Assembly: GCA_021808315.1 (NCBI GenBank) | Contig: JAKBBY010000011.1 | Span: 1-32,375 of the forward strand | DNA length: 32,375 bases | Origin: Pseudomonadota bacterium | GTDB taxonomy: Bacteria; Pseudomonadota; Alphaproteobacteria; Acetobacterales; Acetobacteraceae | Reading direction: 5' to 3' | Part shown: piece by piece, positions 1 to 8,544 of the stretch | How the letters are laid out: each line of letters starts with the position of its first letter | Numbering within the stretch: the first letter of the stretch is position 1 | Notes under the pieces: generated by a model | Told to the model about the DNA's origin: nothing | What the model saw: the letters and a program-made list of their open reading frames with translations, nothing else | Databases searched by the model: none | Made by a program: the position numbers and the translations under genes

Positions 1-1071
1 AGAGAAGCCGTGCATAAACAAAATATTATGGCCCAGCCGACCAAAATGCGGCGCGCGATTCATGGTGATATCGACATAACCGCCCCAGCAATAATCGGCG
101 CGGGCGGCGGCGAGCTGGGGAAACACGGCGCGGGCGCGGGCCAGCATCGTGGCGGCCAAGTTGGGCGGTGGCAGGGTGGAATAGGAAACCCGGCCCCCAA
201 ACAACATGCGGTGATCCGCGCTGCGGCGAAAATAATCGAGCACGAAATTGAGGTCAGCGACCGCTTGATTGCCGGGGATCAGCGCGGGAACATCATCGCG
301 CGGTTCGGTCGCAACGATATAGGTGCCGACGGGCATGATGTAGCCGGCGAGGGGAGGCATCAGCCCGGCGAGATAGGCGCCGGTGGCGATGATGAGATGA
401 TCCGCGGTGACTTGGCCTTGCGCAGTGTGCAGCACAATTTTGGCACCCGGCGTAACGGCGGTAACTTTGCTCTGGGCGCACAGCATGGCACCGGCGCTGA
501 TGGCGGCCTGGGCGAGGCCGCGCGTGTAATTGAGCGGGTGCAAATGGCCGGAAACCGGATCGGTCAGGGCCGCTTGGTAGCGCGGACTATCAAGATGAGC
601 GCGCAACTCTGCGCCGGTGAGGAGCTGGGTTGCCGGATAGCCGAGATCGGCTAATTCGGCTTGGGTTTCGGCTAATTCGCGCACCTGCCGTGCTTTGACC
701 GCTGCGTGCAAATAGCCGGGGACAAAGTCGCAATCGATAGCAAAGCGGTTGATTTGCTGGCGCAGCAGATCGACCGCCTCCATCGATAAATCCCAGACCT
801 TTCGGGCCGCGTCTTTGCCGATCAGGCGGTTGAGTTTGAGCTGGCCGCAGGCAAGGCCCGGCAGCACTTGCCCGCCATTGCGCCCGGAGGCACCGCCACC
901 GATGGCGCCCGCTTCGAGCAGGATGACCCGATAGCCGCGCTCGGCGAGGTGCAGCGCCGCCGAACAGCCGGTGAGGCCACCGCCGATGATTACGACGTCG
1001 GCCCGTTGCGCGCCGACGAGCGGCGGCGGGGTGCGGATGAGCGTGCTTGTTGCGCTATAATAATCAGACAT
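1..1071 (-). CDS. puuB: FAD-dependent amine oxidoreductase, PuuB-like (partial, 3' end off window)
   Basis: The leftward frame opens at the ATG at 1071 (MSDYYSATST) and stays open to base 1, giving 357 codons without a stop. The C-terminus is outside the window, so the ORF track omits it. Near residues 25-32 is a dinucleotide-binding motif (VVIIGGGLTG), followed by the GASGRNGGQV segment typical of DAO-fold oxidases. Near the cut edge is a PHFGRLGHNILFMHGFS-like stretch that matches the late FAD-contact region of gamma-glutamylputrescine oxidoreductases. The expected role is FAD-dependent oxidation of gamma-glutamylputrescine to the aldehyde in the cytoplasm. The start overlaps the end of the upstream puuA-type gene by 8 bases (ATGTCTGA), so translational coupling is likely. 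The exact substrate is inferred from that neighbour; glycine/sarcosine-type oxidases share the fold. Confidence 0.85.
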   Translation of the reverse strand, partial: MSDYYSATSTLIRTPPPLVGAQRADVVIIGGGLTGCSAALHLAERGYRVILLEAGAIGGGASGRNGGQVLPGLACGQLKLNRLIGKDAARKVWDLSMEAVDLLRQQINRFAIDCDFVPGYLHAAVKARQVRELAETQAELADLGYPATQLLTGAELRAHLDSPRYQAALTDPVSGHLHPLNYTRGLAQAAISAGAMLCAQSKVTAVTPGAKIVLHTAQGQVTADHLIIATGAYLAGLMPPLAGYIMPVGTYIVATEPRDDVPALIPGNQAVADLNFVLDYFRRSADHRMLFGGRVSYSTLPPPNLAATMLARARAVFPQLAAARADYCWGGYVDITMNRAPHFGRLGHNILFMHGFS

Positions 1072-2404
1072 TCAATAACAGATGCTCGCGCTCCCAAGAG
1101 CTGATAACCCGCAAATAGGTTTCATATTCGAGGCGTTTCACCGCGACGAACACTTCGATCAGCTTGGCGCCGAGAATGGCGGTGAGGGGCTGATTTTGCG
1201 CCATGCGATCGAGCGCTTGCGATAATTCACGCGGCAATGAATACGGTTGCGAATAGGCTGAACCACGAAATGGCTCGGTGGGTTCCAGCGCCTCGACCAT
1301 GCCGAGATAACCGCAGGCGAGCGAGGCGGCGAATGCGAGATAAGGGTTAGCGTCCGCGCCGGGGACGCGGTTTTCGACCCGCATGGCCGAAGGCTCGCCG
1401 AAGGGGACGCGCAGACCGCAGGTGCGGTTATCATGGCCCCATTGCAAATTGATCGGCGCGTTAGAATATCGGGTCAGGCGGCGATAGGAATTCACATTGG
1501 GCGCAAAAATCGGCATGATCGCCGGGACGTATTTTTGCAAACCGCCAATATAGGCGCGGAACAAGGCGCTGGGTTGGCCCTGGGCATCTGCGAACAGATT
1601 AGCGCCGGTGGTGGCATCGACCACGCTTTGATGGATATGCATGGCGCTGCCTGGTTCATGATCCATCGGCTTGGCCATAAACGTCGCGTAGATTTCGTGG
1701 CGGAGCGCCACTTCGCGGACGGTGCGTTTGAACAAAAACACCTGATCGGCCAGATCAAGCGGATCGCCATGGAGAAAATTAATTTCGACCTGTGCGGCAC
1801 CTTCTTCGTGGATCAGCGTATCGAGATCAAGATTTTGGGTTTCACAGAAATCATACATTTCCTCGAATAACGGATCGAACTCATTGACAGCATCAATCGA
1901 ATAAGATTGCCGCCCCGTCTCTTGCCGCCCGGAGCGACCAACGGGCGGCACCAGCGGGTAATCCGGATCGGTGTTGCGTCCAACAAGATAAAATTCAAGC
2001 TCCGGCGCTAACACTGGTTTCCAGCCGCGCGCGGCGTAGAGCGCCAGGACTTCACGCAGCACCTGCCGGGGCGCAATCGGCACCGGGGTGCCATTAGCGT
2101 AGTGGCAATCATGGATGATTTGCGCGGTGGGTTCATGCGCCCACGGGACTAGCCGCACCGTTGCCGGATCGGGCGTGAGTTTGATATCGATGATTGCAGG
2201 ATCGGTGAGTTCGTCATTTGGATCTTCGGGATATTCTCCGGTGACCGATTGAATGAAAATACTCTCAGGCAGGCGCGGCGTGCCACCATGCAGGAATTTT
2301 TCTGCCGGCATGATTTTGCCCCGAGGAATGCCGGTAATATCAGGGACAAGACATTCCACTTCGGTGATGCGGTGCTCGTTGAACCAGTCGGTCAGATCGA
2401 TCAT
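1064..2404 (-). CDS. puuA: Glutamine synthetase family protein, gamma-glutamylputrescine synthetase-like (copy 1)
   Basis: Protein of 446 aa. I chose the ATG at 2404 (MIDLTDWFNE) over the longer ORF because a GGAGG lies 5-6 bases upstream and the extra N-terminus looks like untranslated leader. It is a full-length glutamine synthetase fold: N-terminal beta-grasp (VPDITGIPRGK), then the catalytic ELEFYLV, EEGAAQVEINF, FMAKPMDHEPGSAMHIH, NSYRR, NRTCGLRVP and RVPGADANPYLA segments. The family ligates glutamate to an amine using ATP. The potFGHI-type importer upstream and the PuuB-like oxidase downstream point to putrescine as the amine rather than ammonia. No NLYDLP-type adenylylation site is visible, consistent with a catabolic paralogue. 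A second, more divergent copy lies at 10093-11454. Confidence 0.88.
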   Translation of the reverse strand: MIDLTDWFNEHRITEVECLVPDITGIPRGKIMPAEKFLHGGTPRLPESIFIQSVTGEYPEDPNDELTDPAIIDIKLTPDPATVRLVPWAHEPTAQIIHDCHYANGTPVPIAPRQVLREVLALYAARGWKPVLAPELEFYLVGRNTDPDYPLVPPVGRSGRQETGRQSYSIDAVNEFDPLFEEMYDFCETQNLDLDTLIHEEGAAQVEINFLHGDPLDLADQVFLFKRTVREVALRHEIYATFMAKPMDHEPGSAMHIHQSVVDATTGANLFADAQGQPSALFRAYIGGLQKYVPAIMPIFAPNVNSYRRLTRYSNAPINLQWGHDNRTCGLRVPFGEPSAMRVENRVPGADANPYLAFAASLACGYLGMVEALEPTEPFRGSAYSQPYSLPRELSQALDRMAQNQPLTAILGAKLIEVFVAVKRLEYETYLRVISSWEREHLLLNV

Positions 2405-2435
2405 GAATGCCTCCGGGCTCGGATGAGGGTCAGTG

Positions 2436-2477
2436 GATCGGCATCGGTGGGTGTTATTGGCCCGACCGATGCCGATC
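2436..2477. repeat. 12-bp perfect inverted repeat in the potF-puuA gap
   Basis: The arms GATCGGCATCGG (2436-2447) and CCGATGCCGATC (2466-2477) are exact reverse complements around an 18-base spacer, and one further T-A pair can form inside. It lies between the stop of the binding-protein gene and the ribosome binding site of puuA on the leftward transcript. There is no T-run, so it is not a classic intrinsic terminator. A plausible role, inferred from position, is a 3' stabilising or attenuating hairpin that sets binding protein above enzyme levels. Confidence 0.7.
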
Positions 2478-2502
2478 ATGCGTTAGCGCAGGCTTGGCTG
2501 GG

Positions 2503-3585
2503 TCAATGTTGACGCACGGCGGTCCAGATCGCGTTGAATGTTTGCAATTTGGTGCCAGCAAGAGGCGGCAGAAAATGCAGCCCCGCGAGCTGCGCCTTGG
2601 TGGGTTCGATCAGCGTGGTTTTCAGCTCCTTGCTCAAAAGCGGCTCTGAGGCGGCGTTCGGACTGCCATAGAGATTATAGTTGGATAATTCGGCGCCTGC
2701 TTTGGCCGATAGGATAAAGTTGATGAAATCATATGCGAGTTTCGGGTCGGGCGCATGTTTGGGGATCGCCATGGTATCGACCCAGATTTCACTGCCTTCT
2801 TTGGGAACCAGATAGGCGGCGTTCAGGCATGATTTGTCATCGTAACATTCAGCCACGGCGCCATTGAATGTCATGCCAATGGCAATCACGCCTTTTTTGA
2901 TTTGACCCATCGCCGGATCACCATCGATAAAGCCGGTGAAGTTTTTACGCTTCTCGGTTTGCTCGATCAGTTTAGCGGCCTTGATCCACTCACTTTTCGT
3001 GTTGCAGGTGAAACCATAACCAAGATAGGCGCACGCGGCCCCAATCGTGTCACGACCTGAGCCGCCCATCAACGCGAACGGGTATGAGGGGTTGAGTTTG
3101 GGATTAAACAGCACCGCCCAGCTCGCGGGAAGGGTGGCGATTTTGGTTTTCAGATAGCCGATGCCGGTGGTGCCCCATTGGTAGGGCATCGAATATTGAT
3201 CATGCGGATCATAGGACGGGTTTTGGAACTTTGCCGCTAAATTGTGGAAATTTGGAATATATTTTTTGTTCAGCGGGGCGATCAGGCCTTCATGGACGAG
3301 TTGCGGTATGAAATAGCTGGAGGGCACCACCACATCGAACTGCGCGTCACCGCCCGCTTTGAGTTTGGCCGCGAGGGCGGCGTTGGAATCGTAATAGGTT
3401 TGCACGACCTTGCAGCCGCAATGGGCTTCGAATTTTTTGATCAGGCCTTTGCCGATATAGGCTTGCCAGTTGAACAAATAGAGGGTTTTGCCCGCCGCTT
3501 GCGCGGGCGGTGCCAAAGCGAGCATGCCGCCGACAAGGCCAGCGACAAGGGCGATTGGCGTTAATTTGATCGAAAATCCTCGCAT
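2503..3585 (-). CDS. potF: Polyamine ABC transporter substrate-binding protein (PotF/PotD-like)
   Basis: Protein of 360 aa starting at the ATG at 3585, preceded by a strong AAAGGAGG. Residues 1-30 are a Sec signal peptide (hydrophobic core IALVAGLVGGMLAL, cleavage after AQA), so the product is periplasmic. The mature start, TLYLFNWQAYIGKGLIKKFEAHCG, is the hallmark opening of PotD/PotF binding proteins, followed by DSNAALAAKLKAGG and FDVVVPSSYF. It should capture putrescine or spermidine and deliver it to the two permeases encoded immediately upstream (27-base gap). It is last of the four transporter genes, and a strong hairpin separates it from puuA. Ligand preference cannot be read from the sequence. 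Confidence 0.92.
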   Translation of the reverse strand: MRGFSIKLTPIALVAGLVGGMLALAPPAQAAGKTLYLFNWQAYIGKGLIKKFEAHCGCKVVQTYYDSNAALAAKLKAGGDAQFDVVVPSSYFIPQLVHEGLIAPLNKKYIPNFHNLAAKFQNPSYDPHDQYSMPYQWGTTGIGYLKTKIATLPASWAVLFNPKLNPSYPFALMGGSGRDTIGAACAYLGYGFTCNTKSEWIKAAKLIEQTEKRKNFTGFIDGDPAMGQIKKGVIAIGMTFNGAVAECYDDKSCLNAAYLVPKEGSEIWVDTMAIPKHAPDPKLAYDFINFILSAKAGAELSNYNLYGSPNAASEPLLSKELKTTLIEPTKAQLAGLHFLPPLAGTKLQTFNAIWTAVRQH

Positions 3586-3611
3586 CGTAAACCTCCTTTG
3601 GGGTTGCTGTG

Positions 3612-4451
3612 TTAGTCGCCAGTGCGTGGCAGGGGACGCCGCTCTTTTTGGCGGCTGAATAGATACTGCAATAGGCCAGTGCCGATGACTGTGGCAATCA
3701 TCAAACTGGCCAAGGCGTTGATATCGGGCGCGACGCCTTTGCGGGCGACGGCGCTGTAGATATAGATGGGCAAGGTTGTGCTGCCGGGTCCGGCGGTGAA
3801 ATAGCTGATGGTGAAATCATCAATCGACAGGGTGAAGGCCAGCAGAAATCCGCCGATGATGGCCGGGCGGATCACCGGGACGGTCAGATGGAAAAATGAC
3901 TGCCAGCCATTAGCATAAAGATCATGTGAGGCCTCGAACAAATTCGGATCAAGGCCAGACATGCGCGCAAACACCACGAGGGCGACATAGGGCGCTTGGA
4001 ACGTCACATGGGCGATGCCCATGGTCAGCAGGCCGGCCGCGAACAGCCCGGTGGCTTTGTGCAGCAGATTGAAAAAAATCAGGTCGGCGATGCCAAAAAC
4101 GAGCGATGGCATGATGATCGGCGTGTAAATAATCAAGCTCGGTATCGCGGCGGCGAAGCCGGAACGCTTGGCCGTGCGAAATCGGCTGAGCCCGAAGCCC
4201 ATCAGCGTGCCCAAGCTGGTGCCGAACATCGATGAAACGAGTGCCAAGATCAGCGAACGGCGAAACGCGGCCAGAACATCGGGCTCCTGCAACAGCGCGT
4301 GATACCAATGCAGACTGGCGCCCTGCCCGCCCGGTGCTGGCGCGAAGGAAAATATCGCGATCAAGACCAAAGGGGCGTAGAGCAACACATAAACCGGCAG
4401 GCTGCTGAGCAGCAGCGCGCGGCGGATGGGCGGGGCGAGGCGGCTGCTCAT
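3612..4451 (-). CDS. potI: Polyamine ABC transporter permease (PotI/PotC-like)
   Basis: The 279-aa reading from the ATG at 4451 (MSSRLAPPIRRALLL) is preferred to the 388-aa ORF, because the extra N-terminus overlaps the potH-like gene in another frame. Start and upstream stop overlap as ATGA, a coupling arrangement. About six hydrophobic segments are visible (for example VYVLLYAPLVLIAIFSF, SLIIYTPIIMPSLVFGIADLIFF and ALASLMIATVIGTGLLQYLF). The cytoplasmic EAA loop EASHDLYANGWQSFFHLTVPVIRP docks the ATPase. The TLPIYIYSAVARKGVAPDINALAS segment is typical of PotC/PotI. It pairs with the potH-like product as the membrane channel. Confidence 0.92.
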   Translation of the reverse strand: MSSRLAPPIRRALLLSSLPVYVLLYAPLVLIAIFSFAPAPGGQGASLHWYHALLQEPDVLAAFRRSLILALVSSMFGTSLGTLMGFGLSRFRTAKRSGFAAAIPSLIIYTPIIMPSLVFGIADLIFFNLLHKATGLFAAGLLTMGIAHVTFQAPYVALVVFARMSGLDPNLFEASHDLYANGWQSFFHLTVPVIRPAIIGGFLLAFTLSIDDFTISYFTAGPGSTTLPIYIYSAVARKGVAPDINALASLMIATVIGTGLLQYLFSRQKERRPLPRTGD

Positions 4452-5380
4452 AGCATGCTGCCCTCGGCACTGCCGAGGCGTTTGCTCATGACCCGAAACA
4501 CCCATAATCCGGCGCCGGTGAAAATGAGCATAAAAATGGTCAGCGCGGCGCCGTAGGGCCAGTTCGGCGTTTGCAGGAATTGGGCGGCGATGAGCGCGCC
4601 GATCATCATTGATTTGCCGCCGCCGAGCAGGGTCGGCACCACGTAATCGCCAAAGGCAGGAATCGCGACCAGGATGATGCCTGATAGCAGGCCCGGGATG
4701 GTTTGCGGGAACACGGCACTCCAGAACAAGCGCGAGCCGGAGGCGTATAAATCCCGGCCCGCTTCGACCAAGCTCCAATCGAGTTTTTCCGCCGCCGCAT
4801 AGAGCGGCACCACCATATACGGCAAATAATTATATGTGAGGCCGATTTGCATGGCGAGGATGCCGGGCATCAAGCCCAGATGCGACGGCAGCAAGCCGAG
4901 TGTTTGCGCGAGGTGCGACAAGGTGGAACCGGGGCCGAGTAATTCCATCCACGCGTAGGTGCGCACGACCTGATTGGTCCAAGAGGGTAGGATCACGAAT
5001 AATAACAACAGCGGGCGCAGCGCGGCTGGCTGCGCGATAATGAAAAACACCACGGGATAGGCGAGTAAAATGGTCAGGCCAGCGGCGGAGATGGCTTGCA
5101 GCAGGGAGCGGGCGATGGTGGTGATGTTCGCCGGGCTCCAGCCCAGGATGGAATAGCCAGCGACTTCGCGGATTGGGGTGAGGGTGAGCGGTAGATGCGG
5201 ATTGCCGTAATCGCCGATTGAGAAAAATCCGATGGCGAGCAGAACCAAGCTGGGCAATACCAAAAACAGCACGATCCAGACCAAGCCGGGGCCTGCGGTA
5301 ACCCAGAGCCGCCAAGCACGGGCCAGTCGCTCGGCGCGCTCGGCGCTGCCTGATTGCGGCGCGTTGATTATCGCGGCCAT
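4448..5380 (-). CDS. potH: Polyamine ABC transporter permease (PotH/PotB-like)
   Basis: Inner-membrane permease with about six transmembrane segments (first one near GPGLVWIVLFLVLPSLVLLAIGF) and an EAA loop, EAGRDLYASGSRLFWSAVFPQTIPG. I give the ATG at 5380 (MAAIINAPQSG, 310 aa), which leaves a roughly 30-residue cytoplasmic N-terminus before the first helix, as in E. coli PotH. The track's 330-aa version starts at a TTG at 5440 overlapping the potG stop. Neither start has a convincing ribosome binding site, so the longer form remains possible. It forms the channel with the PotI-like protein and is energised by the PotG-like ATPase encoded just upstream. Confidence 0.88.
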   Translation of the reverse strand: MAAIINAPQSGSAERAERLARAWRLWVTAGPGLVWIVLFLVLPSLVLLAIGFFSIGDYGNPHLPLTLTPIREVAGYSILGWSPANITTIARSLLQAISAAGLTILLAYPVVFFIIAQPAALRPLLLLFVILPSWTNQVVRTYAWMELLGPGSTLSHLAQTLGLLPSHLGLMPGILAMQIGLTYNYLPYMVVPLYAAAEKLDWSLVEAGRDLYASGSRLFWSAVFPQTIPGLLSGIILVAIPAFGDYVVPTLLGGGKSMMIGALIAAQFLQTPNWPYGAALTIFMLIFTGAGLWVFRVMSKRLGSAEGSML

Positions 5381-5429
5381 CGGCAGACAGGTTGTGTGAT
5401 AGGCGGCATGGCTGGTTTCATGGCGGGTT

Positions 5430-6518
5430 TCATCCGTCAATCAGCATGATGTTGCCGGGTTTAAGCTCCAACACCAATTTTTCGCCGGGGCCCCAGCTGC
5501 GTTCGGCGGCTTGGTTGTTGGTGTCGAGCGCGAGGATCATTGCGCCGCCGACCAGTTCAACGTGATAATGGGTGGCAGCGCCCTGATAAATCGCTTCGCG
5601 CACCGTGCCGGGAAACAGGTTGGGCCGGTCGCCCGGCGCTTCGGCCTCGGGGTAGAGCCAGATTTTTTCGGGCCGGATCATCGCGGTGCGCTGCGTGCCA
5701 ATCGGGGTGGCGACCACTAAATCGCCGATGGGTGTTTGCGCAACATTGCCGGTGTGAGAAGCGAATTTCCAAATATTCGACTGGCCGAGAAACTCCGCCA
5801 CGAACACCGAGCGCGGCTGCTCATAGACATCGAGCACCGGGCCGACCTGTAACAGCCGCCCGCGCTCCATCACCGCCATGCGATCGCTCATCACCAAAGC
5901 CTCATGCTGATCGTGGGTGACGAACACGAAGGTCATGCCCAATCGCTTTTGCATGCGCATCAGCTCAACCTGCAATTCGGCCCGCAGCTTGGCATCAAGG
6001 GCGGAAAGCGGTTCATCGAGCAGCACCACGTCCGGCTCGTTGACCAGGGCGCGGGCGAGGGCCACGCGCTGGCGTTGACCGCCGGAGAGTTGGGCCGGGT
6101 TGCGGCGGGCGAACGCATCGATTTGCAGCAGCGCCATGATCTGATCGACCCGTTTTTTGCGGTCCGGGCTGGCGATCCGGCGCATGCGCAAGCCAAATTC
6201 GATGTTTTCTGCGACGCTGAGATGCGGAAACAGCGCGTAGGATTGAAAGACCGTGTTGACCGCGCGCAAATGCGCCGGGACATTCTGCATTTCGCGCCCG
6301 GAAATTACGATGCGCCCGGCATCGGGCGTTTCAAACCCGGCGATCATGCGCAGCAAGGTCGTTTTACCGCAGCCGGACGGGCCGAGCAGGGTGAAAAATT
6401 CGCCAGCGCGAATATTCAGATCAATCTGATCAACCGCAATAACACCGCCGCCGAACACCCGGCTGATGGCGTCGAGGGCAATTTCTCCGCGGCTTGCTCC
6501 GTCTGGCGATGAACGCAT
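5430..6518 (-). CDS. potG: Polyamine ABC transporter ATP-binding protein (PotG/PotA-like)
   Basis: ATPase with Walker A GPSGCGKTT (residues 46-54), Q-loop FQSYALFPHLSV, signature LSGGQRQRVALARAL, Walker B VVLLDEPLSALD and H-loop VTHDQHEAL. A C-terminal TOBE-type regulatory part follows (MIRPEKIWLYPE). I chose the ATG at 6518 (362 aa) because GGGGAG sits 5 bases upstream. The track's TTG at 6608 and an ATG at 6602 have no ribosome binding site and would overlap the predicted promoter. It is the first gene of the leftward operon and divergent from ald. CUT1/MOI relatives share the architecture, but the neighbours make polyamine import the best reading. Confidence 0.93.
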   Translation of the reverse strand: MRSSPDGASRGEIALDAISRVFGGGVIAVDQIDLNIRAGEFFTLLGPSGCGKTTLLRMIAGFETPDAGRIVISGREMQNVPAHLRAVNTVFQSYALFPHLSVAENIEFGLRMRRIASPDRKKRVDQIMALLQIDAFARRNPAQLSGGQRQRVALARALVNEPDVVLLDEPLSALDAKLRAELQVELMRMQKRLGMTFVFVTHDQHEALVMSDRMAVMERGRLLQVGPVLDVYEQPRSVFVAEFLGQSNIWKFASHTGNVAQTPIGDLVVATPIGTQRTAMIRPEKIWLYPEAEAPGDRPNLFPGTVREAIYQGAATHYHVELVGGAMILALDTNNQAAERSWGPGEKLVLELKPGNIMLIDG

Positions 6519-6597
6519 CCAATCTCCCCGGCGATCCGCTCGCACCTGCTCATCGGTCGCGCTGATGTCAAGGCTGGTTTTTCGTCCCCGTTTTCCG

Positions 6598-6626
6598 ATC
6601 ATTGTCAAAGTCTATTCTGCCGTCAA
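6598..6626 (-). promoter_or_regulatory. Candidate sigma-70 promoter of the potG operon
   Basis: On the leftward strand a TTGACG (-35-like) is separated by 17 bases from AATGAT (-10-like, 4 of 6 to consensus). A transcript from here would have a leader of roughly 70 bases before the 6518 start, with its GGGGAG site. Prediction from spacing and motif only. Confidence 0.45.
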
Positions 6627-6644
6627 GAATAATAAACGACTTTG
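6606..6644. promoter_or_regulatory. Nested inverted repeats overlapping the potG promoter (candidate operator)
   Basis: Two dyads are nested: outer arms CAAAGTC (6606-6612) and GACTTTG (6638-6644), inner arms TATTCT (6613-6618) and AGAATA (6626-6631). They sit in the divergent potG/ald gap and overlap the candidate -35 and spacer. Such placement suits a repressor site; the PuuR-like regulator encoded at 7910 is the obvious candidate, but the sequence is not a copy of the E. coli PuuR box as I know it. Confidence 0.45.
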
Positions 6645-6778
6645 TGATGACCATTTCGTGATAGCTGCTGTATGGGGGAAATCACGGGATCATCCGCGAA
6701 ATGATGTTGCGCGAGATCGTGTGTCCGATTAAACGTGTTGATTATTCTAAACGGCATTCAGCCAAGGGGAGAGCCAGC

Positions 6779-7900
6779 ATGCTGATCGGTGTTCCGCGAG
6801 AAATCAAGAATCATGAATATCGGGTTGGGTTGACGCCGGCATCGGTCCGCGAATTGCGCGGGCATGGCCATGATGTGTTGGTTGAAACCGGCGCGGGCGA
6901 GGGCATTGGCATGGATGATGCCGCCTATGCCAAGGCCGGCGCGACGATTGCAGCCGATGCCGCTCAGGTTTTTGCCGCCGCTGACATGATCGTGAAGGTG
7001 AAGGAGCCGCAGCCGAGCGAATGCCAACGTTTGCGCGAAGGGCAGATTTTGTTCACCTATTTGCATCTCGCGCCCGACCCGGAGCAAGCCAAATTGCTGA
7101 TGGCGTCCGGCTGCGTCGCGATTGCTTACGAGACAGTAACGGATGGGCTGGGGCGGTTGCCTTTACTCGCACCGATGAGCGAGGTCGCCGGGCGGATGGC
7201 GGTGCAGGTGGGGGCGGTTTCGCTGCAAAAGGCCAATGGCGGCTTTGGCGTGTTGCTGGCCGGCGTGCCGGGCGTGCCCCCTGCGCGGGTGGTGGTGCTG
7301 GGCGGCGGGGTGGTGGGGACCAATGCCGCACGCATCGCCCTGGGGATGGGAGCGGATGTGACCGTTCTCGACAAATCGATTGGCCGGTTGGCGCAGCTTG
7401 ATGATCTCTACGGGCCGCATTTGAAAACCGTGTTCGCCACGACCGAGGCGATCGAAGAGGCGGTGTTTCACGCGGATTTGGTGGTGGGTGCGGTTTTGGT
7501 GCCGGGTGCCTCTGCGCCAAAGCTGGTGACGCGGGCAATGCTAAGCCAGATGCGCCGGGGGGCGGTGCTCGTTGATGTCGCGATTGATCAGGGCGGCTGC
7601 TTTGAGACCAGCCATGCGACCACCCATGACAACCCGACTTATGTGGTTGATGGGGTGGTGCATTATTGTGTGGCGAATATGCCGGGCGCCGTGCCGCGCA
7701 CCTCGACATTTGCCCTGACCCAGGCGACGCTGCCTTATGCGCTCAAATTGGCCGATCATGGTTGGAAGGCAGCGTTGCGGGCCGATGCGCATTTGCGCGC
7801 GGGGCTGAATGTCGCAGAGGGGCGGATTGTACACCCCGCCGTGGCGCAGGCGCTCGGCGTGCCGGTGTTGGCTGCCGAACAGGCCCTTGCGGGGGCATAG
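6779..7900 (+). CDS. ald: Alanine dehydrogenase
   Basis: Protein of 373 aa from the ATG at 6779 ([18 protein letters not shown]), preceded by AAGGGGAGAG; the track's extra N-terminus is leader. It matches the usual Ald length and carries the key residues: R15, K75 in VKVKEP, H96 in TYLHLAPD, a Rossmann motif [15 protein letters not shown], and the aspartate of VDVAIDQGG. It catalyses NAD-dependent reversible oxidative deamination of L-alanine to pyruvate and ammonium in the cytoplasm. It is the first rightward gene of the island and only 9 bases from the PuuR-like gene. With the polyamine aminotransferase downstream, a likely job is to remove alanine formed by transamination and restore pyruvate. 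Confidence 0.95.
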   Translation: MLIGVPREIKNHEYRVGLTPASVRELRGHGHDVLVETGAGEGIGMDDAAYAKAGATIAADAAQVFAAADMIVKVKEPQPSECQRLREGQILFTYLHLAPDPEQAKLLMASGCVAIAYETVTDGLGRLPLLAPMSEVAGRMAVQVGAVSLQKANGGFGVLLAGVPGVPPARVVVLGGGVVGTNAARIALGMGADVTVLDKSIGRLAQLDDLYGPHLKTVFATTEAIEEAVFHADLVVGAVLVPGASAPKLVTRAMLSQMRRGAVLVDVAIDQGGCFETSHATTHDNPTYVVDGVVHYCVANMPGAVPRTSTFALTQATLPYALKLADHGWKAALRADAHLRAGLNVAEGRIVHPAVAQALGVPVLAAEQALAGA

Positions 7901-7909
7901 TCACGGGTG

Positions 7910-8488
7910 ATGGCTGACCACGCGACCGAAACCAGCGAGGAAACAGCAGTTGGCGCGCGGCTCAAGCGCATGCGCCAAGTGTTCGGCCTGACCCAGCGCG
8001 AATTGGCGCGCCGGGCGGGCGTGACCAATGGTGCAATCTCGTTGATTGAGCAGGGGCGGGTCAGCCCCTCAATTTCGTCGCTGAAGAAAATTCTCGATGG
8101 CATCCCGATGTCGCTCGCGGAGTTTTTCACCCTGGATCTGACCGCGCCGGAGGATGTGTTTTTTGCCGCCGCCGACCTCACCGAAATTGCCTTCGAAGAG
8201 CAAATTTCGTTTCGCATGGTCGGGCGCCGCCTCAAAGACCGGGCGCTGCAGATGCTGCATGAAACCTATCGACCGGGGGCCGATACGGGTGAAGCGATGT
8301 TGCGCCATGACGGGGAAGAAGTCGGCATTGTGGTGCGCGGGCGCTTGCTCGTCACCGTCGGTGATCAGGAACAAGCGCTGGGTGCTGGCGATGCCTATTA
8401 CTTCAATAGTCGGATTCCGCACCGGTTTCGAAACCCGTTCGATGAGCTATGCGAGGTGATCAGTGCCAACACCCCGCCGAGTTTTTGA
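7910..8488 (+). CDS. puuR: XRE-family HTH-cupin regulator, PuuR-like
   Basis: Protein of 192 aa from the ATG at 7910; a GTG at 7907 would add one residue. An XRE helix-turn-helix covers about residues 15-70 (LKRMRQVFGLTQRELARRAGVTNGAISLIEQGRVSPSISSLKKIL). A small-molecule-binding cupin follows near residues 110-185 (GEEVGIVVRGRLLVTVGDQEQALGAGDAYYFNSRIPHRFRNP). Length and layout match E. coli PuuR, the putrescine-responsive repressor of the puu genes. It lies 9 bases after ald and ahead of the aminotransferase, within the island it probably controls. Ligand and targets are inferred from architecture and location; HTH-cupin proteins also control other amine and amino acid operons. Confidence 0.85.
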   Translation: MADHATETSEETAVGARLKRMRQVFGLTQRELARRAGVTNGAISLIEQGRVSPSISSLKKILDGIPMSLAEFFTLDLTAPEDVFFAAADLTEIAFEEQISFRMVGRRLKDRALQMLHETYRPGADTGEAMLRHDGEEVGIVVRGRLLVTVGDQEQALGAGDAYYFNSRIPHRFRNPFDELCEVISANTPPSF

Positions 8489-8506
8489 GTTTTGGCTCGT
8501 TTTTTT
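8478..8506 (+). terminator. Weak candidate intrinsic terminator after puuR
   Basis: CGAG (8478-8481) pairs with CTCG (8496-8499), extendable by two U-G pairs, and is followed by seven T residues. The stop codon of the regulator lies in the loop. The stem is short, so termination is probably partial. Confidence 0.3.
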
Positions 8507-8507
8507 G

Positions 8508-8536
8508 TTGAATAAGCGATCAGCTTTCACTAGGAT
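8508..8536 (+). promoter_or_regulatory. Candidate promoter upstream of the aminotransferase
   Basis: TTGAAT (8508-8513), a 17-base spacer and TAGGAT (8531-8536) give 4 of 6 matches in each sigma-70 hexamer. It directly follows the T-run of the weak terminator, which suggests that spuC and the genes after it can be transcribed separately from ald-puuR. The leader would be about 150 bases. Confidence 0.4.
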
Positions 8537-8544
8537 CATGGGCG

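Noticed and set aside
10-654. 214-aa plus-strand ORF at the left edge
   Set aside because: It is antisense to the PuuB-like gene, whose frame carries clear FAD-binding and C-terminal motifs; the plus-strand reading has no recognisable domain.
5430-6608. Longer PotG-like protein starting at TTG 6608 or ATG 6602
   Set aside because: No ribosome binding site, and the start would overlap the predicted -10 element; ATG 6518 has GGGGAG at good spacing.
7053-7709. 218-aa minus-strand ORF opposite ald
   Set aside because: Proline/arginine/serine-rich shadow of a strongly conserved alanine dehydrogenase gene.
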